64,000 bases of DNA from Roseobacter sp. SK209-2-6 (GTDB lineage: Bacteria; Pseudomonadota; Alphaproteobacteria; Rhodobacterales; Rhodobacteraceae). Below are positions 10,018 to 18,852 of the stretch, piece by piece. Numbering within the stretch: position 1 is the stretch's first letter; every line of letters starts with the position of its first letter. Position numbers and translations under genes: made by a program. Where the stretch lies: contig NZ_AAYC01000001.1 in NCBI RefSeq assembly GCF_000169455.1, forward strand, positions 582,001 to 646,000, in the 5' to 3' direction. The notes beneath the pieces are model-generated. The model had not been told where the DNA came from. It did not search any database and was given only the letters and a program-made list of their open reading frames with translations.

Positions 10018-10079
10018 ACTGCCCCCTCGCCTTGTTTTTCAGGCTTGTGGTTGGGCCGGGCCGCGCCAAATAGGGCAGT
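10018..10079 (-). promoter_or_regulatory. Candidate hairpin masking the tolC-like ribosome binding site
   Basis: In the minus-strand transcript, ACTGCCC (complement of 10073-10079) can pair with GGGCAGT (complement of 10018-10024), which directly precedes the start codon at 10017 and includes the end of its G-rich ribosome site. The loop is about 48 nt. Such pairing could lower translation of the secretion genes relative to the adhesin. It is 7 bp only, so this is a suggestion. Confidence 0.35.
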
Positions 10080-10087
10080 CCAGCCGA

Positions 10088-10101
10088 CTGATCATGATCA
10101 G
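10088..10101. repeat. 14-bp perfect palindrome over the adhesin stop codon
   Basis: CTGATCATGATCAG is a perfect palindrome that includes the TGA stop of the adhesin gene (complement of 10098-10100). No T-run follows. It could be a small terminator stem, an end-protection hairpin or chance. Confidence 0.4.
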
Positions 10102-13100
10102 ATGATGACGTTGACGTCTTGATCAACAACCAGAGTCGTGCCGTCGTCGCCAACGGTATAGACATTGTATGTCTGCCCATCGACGCTGCGGGTGCCGGTG
10201 TGGGATGCACCTGTGACAGTCAGCGTGTCGTCATTGTCGCCGCCGTGGATTGTCAGGGTGTCCGAGTTGTTCGACAGGGCCCGAATATCCGCTTCGGTTA
10301 AGGTCAGAGAGACATTTGCAGCATAACCGAGGTCGATTTCATCAATATTGAAGCCGCTGAGACCTGCATGATCCAGAGTTCCGGCATTGGTGGCGTCATC
10401 TTCCAGAACCAAGAGCATGCTGGAGTTGTTGCCCGCATCATCTGTGCCGGTGATCACCAGATCAGTTCCATCCGGGATGGGGGTGTCGAAATCAATTTCG
10501 GTTATCCCGCTATCCTCAGCAACGGTCGCGGATGGGGTGCCAACGCTGCCGTCGCCTTCGAGCGTGCCGACTGTATAGCTGTCATCGACACCATCGATGC
10601 CAATCTCGCGCACGTCACCGCTGGAGATCGTGATCGAGTCCAGAGAAGGTGTCTCGTAAGTCGTATCGACGTCAAAACTCTCGCTGATGGTGCTGGAGTT
10701 ACCAACGGGGTCCGTCGCAACAATGGTTGCATCCGCGGTGTATTCTCCTTCGGGCAGGTCGGAGGCGTCAAAGGTTGCGCTCCAATTGCCGCTGGCATCG
10801 ACCGTTGCGGTTTTGGCTACACCCTCAACAGTAACGATTACGGTTGAGCCAGGCTCAACAGTGCCCTGGAGGGTGACACCGGATGTCAGTTCTTCCAGGT
10901 TCACATGGTCGTCTGCAGTTTGGTTGGCCTCAGCGGTGAAGGGCGATACTTCGGTATCGATTTCAAGGCTATGGCTCACGGTGCTGGTGTTGCCAGCAGC
11001 GTCAGTCGCAGTGACCAAAATTGCGGAATCGTAGCTGCCTTCTGGAATGTCAGCAGCGTCAAAAGTAACCCGCCAGTTGCCCAGAGCATCTACTGTGGCA
11101 GTCGCGGTCTCTGCGCCAAGTGCCACCTCCACGGTGGAGCCGGGCTCAACCGTGCCTGTCAAGGTAACGCCGTCAGCTCTTTCGCTGGCAGAGACGATGT
11201 TATCGCCTTCGATTGCCGAACTATCGAGTGTTAGCGGGTCAACCTCGGTATCGAGCGCCACGGTATCTGAGACGCTGGCAGTATTGCCGGCGGAATCGGT
11301 GATGGACGCTGTAATATCCAAGGAGCTGGTGCCCTCGGGGATGTCGGCGGCATCAAAGGTCGTGCTCCAATTGCCGGAGGCATCTGCCACTGCAAGGCTG
11401 GATGCACCGCCAAGTGTTACGGTCACCGTCATGCCTGGTGTAGCCGTGCCGCTGATTTCAACACCGTCCGCGCGCTCTACAGCGTTGATTACGTCATCGA
11501 TTTCGATGGGATCGGGAGAGAGGGCAACAGTACCGGCAACGGTATCGATCTGCAGAGCCGTCGAGGTTGTGGCGGTGTTGCCAGCTGTATCGGTCGCAGT
11601 GACATTGACGGTGGTATTATATTCACCAGCACTGAGCGAGCCCGCTTCATAGGTCACTTCCCAGCGGCCATCAGACCCTGCGGTCGTGGTGCGCGTTACA
11701 CCTTCGACTTCCACCACAACAGTGGCACCAGCTTCGGCGCTACCGGTCAGGGTCACGCCAGCGGTTGCTTCTGCACCGGAGACGATATTGTCGCCCCCCG
11801 CAAGACCACTGTCGATCGCTACATTGGTTTCGGTGTCGATCTGGATCGTATGGCTTTCGGTTGAGCTGTTGCCAGCCGCATCTGTCGAAGTCACTTCGAT
11901 CGTGCTGTCATAGGTCCCGGCAGCAATTTCCGAGGCCTCGTAGTCGATGGACCAGCTGCCATCATCCGCTACCGTGGTTGTTCGGGTAATGCCTTGGAAA
12001 GAAACGGAGATTGATGCACCAGCTTCACCTGTTCCGGTGAGGGTCACCCCATCGGAGGCTTCGGACAGATTAATCGTGTCGTCGCCTTCAACCGTTGAAA
12101 TGCCGATGGCTGGCGCAATGGTATCTACCACCAGAACTTCGGTGTAGCTGTTGCTGTTGCCAAAACTATCAGTGGTCGTGATGGCGATATCGGTTTCATA
12201 TTCGCCAGTGGCAATCGCACCGGAGTCGAATGTGACTGACCAGGTACCATCATCCGCCACCGTTGTGGTCTGAGTGGTGCCAGAGATGACAACGCTGACA
12301 GAAGCCCCAGCTTCACCAGTGCCGCTGATGACTGTCCCAGAGGAATGTCCGTCGCCATTCACCAGATCGCCAGTCGATTGCGTTCCGCTGGTAACTTCCA
12401 GATCAGGTGGGGTTGTGTCGATCACAACCGAAGGCCCATCCAAATCAGTAGCGGTGCCATCAGGATCGGTCACGGTAACGCTTGTATCATAGCTGCCATC
12501 GGCGGGCAGATCGGTGACAGGGAAAGTGACTTCCCAAGTTCCGTCATCGCCTACGGTGCCGGTTCCTGTTGTGCCACCAAGGTCGATCACCACAGTGCCG
12601 CCAGGGGTGCCGGTTCCGGTGATCGTCACGGGGTCGGTGGTTGAGCCGCCAACAGGGTGGGTCGCATCCGGGTCATCAACAGTAGGCGTGATCGAACCGC
12701 CAGTGCCGCCGCCACCAGTGCCACCGCCGCCGCCAGTGCCGCCACTGCCATCTCCCCCGCCGCCGCTGCCAGCAATTACCGCAGCGCCAGCAAGACCTGC
12801 TGCGGCGCCAGCTGCACCCAGCCCACCAAGCGCGGGGGCCACCAGAGGCGCGATAACCGGTTCAATTCGATCTACGTCGAGGAAAACCATCTCATCGTAG
12901 GCGCTCCATTTGCCGGAGAGATCAAGAGGCTCGTAGCTTGCAAAGAGAACCCCCTCGGCTTTGTCCTCCAGAACAACCTCAACAAAGTTGCCTTCTTCAC
13001 TCAGGAACAGGTTTTTGCCACCGGGCGTGCCTTGACTGAAGTAGTTTTGCAGAACGAGGATCTGACCATCTGCAAGAACTAGATGCAGATCACTGCCGCG

Positions 13101-13250
13101 CCGGACATAGCTGTCGATATCCGAGGCGCTGAGGTTCAGCGAGATATCTTTCGCATGGGACGTATTAAGGAGAGAGGGGGAGCCCTCAGGGAAAGTGCTT
13201 TGATGTGTCGTTCCCGACAAATCGCGGGTGATAAATCTAACAATACTCAT
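10098..13250 (-). CDS. Bap-like large adhesin with seven Ig-like repeats, type I secretion cargo
   Basis: A 1050-residue surface protein. Residues 1-130 resemble the BapA-type prefix domain; 131-161 is a hydrophobic Ala/Gly/Val segment; 162-185 is an almost pure Gly linker; about 187-860 holds seven tandem Ig-like repeats of roughly 97 residues with the recurring pattern GVTLTGT-EPGSTV-V...GNWS-TFDA...T-TDAAGNTS. A C-terminal region of about 185 residues carries one RTX-like nonapeptide remnant (GGDNDDTL) and ends in hydrophobic residues after VDQDVN, as expected for an uncleaved C-terminal secretion signal. It has no Cys and is rich in Asp, Thr and Gly, typical of exported acidic adhesins. 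It heads the secretion operon. Probable role: surface attachment or biofilm formation. Confidence 0.88.
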   Translation of the reverse strand: MSIVRFITRDLSGTTHQSTFPEGSPSLLNTSHAKDISLNLSASDIDSYVRRGSDLHLVLADGQILVLQNYFSQGTPGGKNLFLSEEGNFVEVVLEDKAEGVLFASYEPLDLSGKWSAYDEMVFLDVDRIEPVIAPLVAPALGGLGAAGAAAGLAGAAVIAGSGGGGDGSGGTGGGGGTGGGGTGGSITPTVDDPDATHPVGGSTTDPVTITGTGTPGGTVVIDLGGTTGTGTVGDDGTWEVTFPVTDLPADGSYDTSVTVTDPDGTATDLDGPSVVIDTTPPDLEVTSGTQSTGDLVNGDGHSSGTVISGTGEAGASVSVVISGTTQTTTVADDGTWSVTFDSGAIATGEYETDIAITTTDSFGNSNSYTEVLVVDTIAPAIGISTVEGDDTINLSEASDGVTLTGTGEAGASISVSFQGITRTTTVADDGSWSIDYEASEIAAGTYDSTIEVTSTDAAGNSSTESHTIQIDTETNVAIDSGLAGGDNIVSGAEATAGVTLTGSAEAGATVVVEVEGVTRTTTAGSDGRWEVTYEAGSLSAGEYNTTVNVTATDTAGNTATTSTALQIDTVAGTVALSPDPIEIDDVINAVERADGVEISGTATPGMTVTVTLGGASSLAVADASGNWSTTFDAADIPEGTSSLDITASITDSAGNTASVSDTVALDTEVDPLTLDSSAIEGDNIVSASERADGVTLTGTVEPGSTVEVALGAETATATVDALGNWRVTFDAADIPEGSYDSAILVTATDAAGNTSTVSHSLEIDTEVSPFTAEANQTADDHVNLEELTSGVTLQGTVEPGSTVIVTVEGVAKTATVDASGNWSATFDASDLPEGEYTADATIVATDPVGNSSTISESFDVDTTYETPSLDSITISSGDVREIGIDGVDDSYTVGTLEGDGSVGTPSATVAEDSGITEIDFDTPIPDGTDLVITGTDDAGNNSSMLLVLEDDATNAGTLDHAGLSGFNIDEIDLGYAANVSLTLTEADIRALSNNSDTLTIHGGDNDDTLTVTGASHTGTRSVDGQTYNVYTVGDDGTTLVVDQDVNVII

Positions 13251-14060
13251 TTTTGCCGCTCACTTCTAAACCGCACAAAGAAGCTGCACTCCTTTGCGGT
13301 GGTTTGATGCCTGTTCTATTTGCCCAACGGCCGTTCTTTGCGGCCACATTGTGGGTATAATGCGTCGAATTTGAATCAAATGTCTACCCCGACGCGATCA
13401 GGCCTGTGGATGAATTGCATCGCATAGTGTCTTGTTTGCCGCAGGTTTTCCACAGGACCCCCTTTCTGCCCGGTCTGCCATATTTTGCTAACGAAGGGTT
13501 AACGGTGGCCATCTTTCGGAGTGGAAGTATGGCAAAATTTTGGCAGCCCCTACCGATGCAGGCCTGTGTTTTGCTTGGATACATGCTTTGGGGCGCATCC
13601 TGAGCGCTGCCTGCTCCAACAGGTTGAACGGGGAATTCTGCACCAAGTTAGGCGACAGCACCGGCATGCACAGATCTAAGGCCATGGATACGTAAAATGG
13701 AGGGCCATGATCGCAAAGAAACCTCAGCCCATCACATTCATTTTAAGGTGCTGTGAGAAAAATTTTAGTCGAACTGCATGGCAATTAATTAAAAATACAC
13801 CAGTTCTACATAGTATGAATGACGAAAATAGTGTAAACTATCAGAAAAATGATCGGCGCCTGAACACTAGGAATGCCGGGACAGATCCGCCTCTGAAGAG
13901 CGGAAACCGGTTGCCAGCGTAATGGCGTCGAAGAGCAGAATTCAAGAACCAAATACCAACGCGGACATCTTTATTGGCCCACGTACTGGGCGCTCTCTGT
14001 CTGTGCGCGTTGTCTTACCGCCAGGAGGATGGGCGTAACAAACCAGGAGGCTAGACCCCA
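13251..14060. other. 810-bp intergenic region between adhesin and prkA
   Basis: This is a divergent regulatory region. Near the adhesin it has an odd palindrome ATTTGA-A-TCAAAT (13369-13381) and a plus-strand TATAAT (13356-13361). A near-inverted repeat pairs TGCCATATTTTGC (about 13479) with GCAAAATTTTGGCA (about 13535). The stretch 13730-13860 is markedly AT-rich (including TTAATTAA). A 71-codon open frame at 13707-13922 has GGAGG close to its ATG but unconvincing composition; I do not call it a gene. Before prkA there is a strong ribosome site (CCAGGAGG). Confidence 0.45.
13369..13381. promoter_or_regulatory. Palindromic operator candidate upstream of the adhesin operon
   Basis: ATTTGA and TCAAAT flank a single A, a perfect 6+1+6 dyad 119 bp upstream of the adhesin start. 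The sequence is AT-rich against a GC-rich background. The regulator that would bind it is not identifiable here. Confidence 0.3.
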
Positions 14061-15995
14061 ATGAAAGACATTGCCGAGATTTTTGTAGAGCAGTACGGTC
14101 AGGCGCGCGAGCAGGAGATGTCCCTGCAGGACTATCTCATTGCCTGTCGAGATGATCCGAGCATGTACGCGAATGTCGCGGAACGTATGCTCAAGGCAAT
14201 CGGTGAAGAAGAGCTCATTGATACCTCCAAGGACGCCCGATTGGGGCCGATCTTTCAGAATAGGACGGTCAAACGCTACAGTGCCTTCAAAGACTTCTAT
14301 GGTATGGAAGATACGATTGAACGTATCGTGGGCTACTTCCGCCATGCCGCCCAGGGTTTGGAAGAACGCAAGCAGATCCTCTATCTTTTAGGACCGGTAG
14401 GCGGCGGTAAATCCTCTCTGGCCGAGCAGCTAAAGCGCCTCATCGAAGATCAGCCGATTTATGTTCTCAAGGCAGGGGATCAGCTCTCTCCGATCTTTGA
14501 GAGCCCACTTGGTCTGTTTGATCCAGATAAAATGGGCAAGATCCTGGAAGAGGAATATGGCATTGCCCGCCATCGTCTGCCGGGCCTTATGTCGCCATGG
14601 GCGGTCCAGCGCCTGGATGAATTTGACGGAGACATCAGCAAATTCAATGTTGTACGGCTCTATCCCTCCCGCCTGCGTCGCACTGGTGTCGCCAAGGTGG
14701 AGCCCGGAGATGAGAACAATCAGGATATCTCGACCCTGGTAGGTAAGGTTGACATTCGCCAGCTGGAGCATTTCAGCCAGGATAACCCGGATGCCTATTC
14801 TTTCTCTGGCGGGTTGAACCGCGCAAATCAGGGCATCTTGGAATTTGTCGAGATGTTTAAAGCACCGATCAAGATGTTGCATCCGCTGCTGACGGCAACC
14901 CAAGAAGGCAATTACATGGGGACCGAGAGCTTTGGTGCTATCCCCTTCAACGGTCTGGTCCTAGCGCATTCCAATGAAAGTGAATGGCAGGCCTTCAAGA
15001 ACAATAAGAACAACGAGGCCTTTATCGACCGGGTTTCCATCGTCAAAGTGCCCTATTGCCTGCGTGTCAGCGATGAGGCACAGATCTATGACAAGCTTAT
15101 CCAGCATTCAGAGCTGGCAGAGGCGCCATGCGCTCCGGAAACTCTGAAAGTGCTGAGCCGTTTCTCGGTTCTGACCCGGCTCAAACCGCATGAAAACTCA
15201 AACCTCTATTCCAAAATGCGGGTCTATGACGGTGAAAGCCTGAAAGACACGGATCCAAAGGCCAAAACAGTCCAAGAATATCAGGATCGCGCTGGCGTGG
15301 ACGAGGGTATGAACGGGATCTCCACCCGCTTTGCCTTTAAGGTTCTGTCCTCGACCTTCAACTTTGATACCGAAGAGGTCGCCGCAGATCCCGTGCACCT
15401 GATGTATGTGCTGGAGCAGATGATCAAGCGTGAGCAGTTCCCGGCTGAGACCGAGGCCAAGTACCTTGAGTTCATCAAGTCGGATCTGGCACCACGCTAT
15501 GAGGAATTCATCGGCAATGAAATCCAGAAAGCCTATCTGGAGAGCTATACGGAATATGGCCAGAACGTCTTTGACCGTTATATCTCTTATGCGGATGCTT
15601 GGATCGAAGAGCAGGACTATAAGGATCCGGATACCGGCCAGCTTTATGATCGTGAAGTACTGGATGCGGAGCTTTCGAAAATCGAAAAGCCTGTTGGCAT
15701 CGCCAACCCCAAGGATTTCCGCAACGAGGTGGTCAAATTTGCGCTGCGGCATCGGGCCAATACTGGTTCGAACCCGGCCTGGAATTCGTATGAAAAGCTG
15801 CGCGATGTGATCGAAAAGCATATGTTCAGTCAGGTCGAAGAGCTGCTTCCGGTGATTTCCTTTGGGTCCAAGAAGGACAGCAAAACGGAAAGTAAACACC
15901 AAGAGTTTGTCGAGCGTATGCGCAGTCATGGCTACACAGACCGTCAAGTCCGCCGTCTGGTGGAATGGTACATGCGGGTCAACAAGGCCGGGTAA
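14061..15995 (+). CDS. prkA: PrkA-family serine protein kinase / AAA+ protein
   Basis: A 644-residue PrkA (YeaG) protein. The N-terminal AAA+ domain has Walker A GPVGGGKSS at residues 111-119; the C-terminal PrkA kinase-like domain covers roughly 400-644. Length and ends match the family. The ribosome site AGGAGG sits 11 nt before the ATG. It is the first gene of a conserved three-gene unit (prkA, DUF444, spoVR) found in many proteobacteria and linked to starvation, nitrogen and stress responses in enterobacteria. The biochemical substrate in vivo is not well established, and recent views lean toward an AAA+ protease-like function. The gap to the next gene is 18 bp. Confidence 0.94.
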   Translation: MKDIAEIFVEQYGQAREQEMSLQDYLIACRDDPSMYANVAERMLKAIGEEELIDTSKDARLGPIFQNRTVKRYSAFKDFYGMEDTIERIVGYFRHAAQGLEERKQILYLLGPVGGGKSSLAEQLKRLIEDQPIYVLKAGDQLSPIFESPLGLFDPDKMGKILEEEYGIARHRLPGLMSPWAVQRLDEFDGDISKFNVVRLYPSRLRRTGVAKVEPGDENNQDISTLVGKVDIRQLEHFSQDNPDAYSFSGGLNRANQGILEFVEMFKAPIKMLHPLLTATQEGNYMGTESFGAIPFNGLVLAHSNESEWQAFKNNKNNEAFIDRVSIVKVPYCLRVSDEAQIYDKLIQHSELAEAPCAPETLKVLSRFSVLTRLKPHENSNLYSKMRVYDGESLKDTDPKAKTVQEYQDRAGVDEGMNGISTRFAFKVLSSTFNFDTEEVAADPVHLMYVLEQMIKREQFPAETEAKYLEFIKSDLAPRYEEFIGNEIQKAYLESYTEYGQNVFDRYISYADAWIEEQDYKDPDTGQLYDREVLDAELSKIEKPVGIANPKDFRNEVVKFALRHRANTGSNPAWNSYEKLRDVIEKHMFSQVEELLPVISFGSKKDSKTESKHQEFVERMRSHGYTDRQVRRLVEWYMRVNKAG

Positions 15996-16013
15996 CAAGA
16001 GGCGCTGAACAAG

Positions 16014-17345
16014 ATGCATCAATTCATCGACAGGCGCTCCAACCCAAAGGGTAAAAGTCATGGGAACCGGCAACGGTTCCTGCGACGTGCCCGGGAAAAT
16101 ATCAAGGAGCGCGTTGACCGGTCGGTGCGGGACAAATCTATCCAGGATGGTGATGGAGTTCCCGCCGACGGAGAAAAAGTTACAATCCCGTCCAAGGGAT
16201 TGAAAGAGCCAAGGTTTTTCCATGGCTCCAAAGGTGGAAATCGCCAATATGTGCTGCCGGGAAACAAGGATTTTGTTGTCGGCGATACCATCCCGAAACC
16301 GCAGGGCGGTGCCGGGCAGGGCGGCAAACAGGCTTCGGAAGAGGGGGATGGCGAGGATGAGTTTTCCTTTACCCTAACCCGCGATGAATACCTTGAGATC
16401 CTGTTTGACGGGCTGGAGCTGCCGGATCTGGTGGAAAAAAGTATGGTCGAGACAGAGACCATCGGAACCCGCCGCGCAGGCCTCACGACCGCGGGCACGC
16501 CCAATAACCTCAACCTGGTGCGCACCATGCGCAATTCCTTGGGCCGTCGTATCGCGTTACGCCGTCCTTCGGCGCAGGAGGAGGCGGAGCTGGAAGCAAA
16601 AGTCGCAGAGCTGGAAGCGCTGGACAAACGTACAAAGAAGCAGGAAGAACAGCTGGAAGAGCTGCGTAAGAAACTGGATCTGTTGCACCGTAAACGCAAG
16701 GTGGTTGGCTATATCGATCCGCTAGATCTGCGGTATGATACCTTTGTACCCGAGAAGATCCGCAACTCTCGTGCGGTTGTCTTCTGCCTGATGGATGTCT
16801 CCGGCTCGATGCAGGAACGGGAAAAGGATCTGGGTAAGCGGTTCTTCCTCTTGCTACATCTCTTCCTGTCGCGCTGCTACGAGCACACGGAACTGGTCTT
16901 TATCCGCCACACCCACCACGCGCAGGAGGTGGACGAAGAGACTTTCTTCTACGCCCGTGAAACCGGCGGTACCATAGTGTCCACTGCGCTGGACAAGATG
17001 AAAGAAGTCATCGATGAGCGCTATCCACCGGATGAGTGGAACATCTATGGGGCGCAGGCCTCAGATGGGGAGAATTTTGGCAATGACTCGGCACGTTGCC
17101 GAGACCTCTTGCTGAATGATTTGCTGCCGGTCTGCCAATACTACGCCTATATGGAAATCGTCGAAGAAAGTGCCGAGACGCTGCTCTCAAACCCCGAAGA
17201 GGGTGAAGATCTTTGGCAGAACTACCGTCAGGTAAAAGAGCAGGCGCCGCATTTTGAAATGCAGCGGGTCTCACATCCGGCGCATATCTACCCGATCTTC
17301 AGGGAATTCTTCCTGCCACGGGTAAAGGGAGGGCAGAATGCTTGA
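16014..17345 (+). CDS. YeaH/YhbH family protein (DUF444), von Willebrand A-like
   Basis: A 443-residue DUF444 protein. The N-terminus MHQFIDRRSNPKGKS is basic. A Gly-rich acidic linker lies at about 95-115 and a highly charged coiled coil at about 185-225. A vWA-like domain begins near residue 250 with the metal-site motif LMDVSGSM (Asp at 261). It is expected to act as a metal-dependent partner of the PrkA kinase; this pairing is known by gene association. It follows prkA by 18 bp and overlaps the next gene by 8 bp, so all three are probably one transcript. Confidence 0.93.
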   Translation: MHQFIDRRSNPKGKSHGNRQRFLRRARENIKERVDRSVRDKSIQDGDGVPADGEKVTIPSKGLKEPRFFHGSKGGNRQYVLPGNKDFVVGDTIPKPQGGAGQGGKQASEEGDGEDEFSFTLTRDEYLEILFDGLELPDLVEKSMVETETIGTRRAGLTTAGTPNNLNLVRTMRNSLGRRIALRRPSAQEEAELEAKVAELEALDKRTKKQEEQLEELRKKLDLLHRKRKVVGYIDPLDLRYDTFVPEKIRNSRAVVFCLMDVSGSMQEREKDLGKRFFLLLHLFLSRCYEHTELVFIRHTHHAQEVDEETFFYARETGGTIVSTALDKMKEVIDERYPPDEWNIYGAQASDGENFGNDSARCRDLLLNDLLPVCQYYAYMEIVEESAETLLSNPEEGEDLWQNYRQVKEQAPHFEMQRVSHPAHIYPIFREFFLPRVKGGQNA

Positions 17346-18852
17346 TGCAAAACCAGGTACACCCCTGTTGTATGATGGTCCCGAGTGGACATTCCCTCTG
17401 CTTGAGAAGGCTCGGGATGCAATAGAGCAAATCGCTCTCGAAGATCTGGGGTTGAATGTCTACCAGAACCAGATTGAGATCATCTCGGCTGAGCAGATGC
17501 TGGATGCCTATTCCTGCGTCGGCCTGCCGCTGATGTATCAACACTGGTCCTTTGGTAAGCATTTTGCGCGGGACGAGGCGCTCTACCGCACCGGTCGTCA
17601 GGGTCTCGCCTATGAGATCGTGATCAACTCAAACCCCTGCATCAGCTACAACATGGAAGAAAACACCATGTCGATGCAGACATTGGTGATGGCGCATGCG
17701 GCCTTTGGGCATAATCACTTCTTCAAGAACAACTATCTGTTTTTGCAATGGACTGATGCGGATGGCATCCATGACTATCTGGCCTTTGCCAAAAACTACA
17801 TCTCGGCCTGCGAGGAGCGATATGGGCTTGATGCGGTTGAGGAAATTCTAGATGCGGCCCATGCCCTGCAGACCCAGGGAGTCTTTCGCTATGGTCGACC
17901 GCCAAAGCCCACCACCGAAGAGCTGATGGCGATGCAAAAAGTGAGGGACGGCTATGAAAGCAGCCGCAGCCTGTTGGATATCTGGACCGATGCGACTCTG
18001 GGACGGGACAAGGACGCAGAGCGTTCGGAAGAACCCTATAGCCAGCGCCGCAAGCAGATGAACCTGCCGCAGGAGAATATCCTTTATTTTCTGGAGAAGC
18101 ACAGCCCGGTGCTGGAGCCCTGGCAAAAGGAAATCCTGCGTATCGTCAGGGTCCTGGCGCAGTATTTCTACCCGCAGAAACAGACCAAGGTCATGAATGA
18201 GGGCTGCGCGACCTTTGTGCATTACTACATCATCAACAAGCTGTTTGAGCAGGGGCGGATAACCGAAGGCTCTTATATGGAGATGATGCATAGCCACACC
18301 AATGTGGTCCTGCAGCCGGAATATGATGATCCGCGTTATTCAGGCATCAACCCCTATGCGCTGGGCTTTGCCATGATGATGGATATCAAGCGTATCTGCG
18401 AAGAGCCCACTGATGAGGACCGAGAATGGTTCCCGGATATTGCGGGCCATGAGGATTGGCGTGCGGTTTTGCGAGATGCCTGGGCCAACTATCGGGATGA
18501 GAGCTTTATCCAGCAGTATCTCTCGCCAAATCTGATGCGCAAGTTCAAGCTTTTTGCCCTGACGGATAATGCCAACCAGAAAGACATGGTTGTAAGTCAG
18601 ATCCATAATCGGGCTGGCTATAAGGCGATCCGCCGTGCCCTGGCACATCAGTATGACCTGGCCTATCTGGAGCCGGATATTCAGGTCAGCGATGCGGATC
18701 TGCGTGGTGATCGCAAACTGATCCTCACCCATACGGTTCGTGACGGGATCCACCTGGAAGAAGAGAACCGGGAGGAGGTCCTAAAACACTTGCGCCGCCT
18801 CTGGGGCTATGAGGTGGTTCTGGATGCGGTAGAGGTTTCAGCAGAAAGCTAG
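17338..18852 (+). CDS. SpoVR family protein
   Basis: A 504-residue SpoVR-like protein (YcgB in Escherichia coli, 510 residues), full length by comparison. It is soluble, rich in aromatic and acidic residues, with conserved stretches such as NEGCATFVHYYI and GINPYALGFAMM. SpoVR is named from Bacillus spore cortex formation, but the gene is widespread in non-sporing proteobacteria alongside prkA and DUF444; its molecular activity is unknown. GGGAGGG precedes the start, which lies inside the end of the DUF444 gene. Its TAG stop overlaps that of the convergent MFS gene in a shared CTAG. Confidence 0.93.
   Translation: MLDAKPGTPLLYDGPEWTFPLLEKARDAIEQIALEDLGLNVYQNQIEIISAEQMLDAYSCVGLPLMYQHWSFGKHFARDEALYRTGRQGLAYEIVINSNPCISYNMEENTMSMQTLVMAHAAFGHNHFFKNNYLFLQWTDADGIHDYLAFAKNYISACEERYGLDAVEEILDAAHALQTQGVFRYGRPPKPTTEELMAMQKVRDGYESSRSLLDIWTDATLGRDKDAERSEEPYSQRRKQMNLPQENILYFLEKHSPVLEPWQKEILRIVRVLAQYFYPQKQTKVMNEGCATFVHYYIINKLFEQGRITEGSYMEMMHSHTNVVLQPEYDDPRYSGINPYALGFAMMMDIKRICEEPTDEDREWFPDIAGHEDWRAVLRDAWANYRDESFIQQYLSPNLMRKFKLFALTDNANQKDMVVSQIHNRAGYKAIRRALAHQYDLAYLEPDIQVSDADLRGDRKLILTHTVRDGIHLEEENREEVLKHLRRLWGYEVVLDAVEVSAES

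Noticed and set aside
10700-12690. Tandem DNA periodicity of about 290 bp, at first sight a repeat array
   Set aside because: It is explained by the seven Ig-like protein repeats of the adhesin; there are no spacers or short direct repeats as in CRISPR.
13405-13454. Two DnaA-box-like 9-mers (TGTGGATGA and TTTTCCACA)
   Set aside because: Each has one mismatch, there are only two, and no dnaA, parAB, hemE or repeat cluster is near; an origin is not supported.
13707-13922. 71-codon open frame with GGAGG before its ATG
   Set aside because: Spacing to the ATG is only 3 nt, composition is noncoding-like and no domain is recognisable.
15198-16247. Long (349-codon) minus-strand open frame opposite prkA
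   Set aside because: It lies wholly over the clear prkA and DUF444 genes and has no family signal; a typical GC-rich shadow frame.
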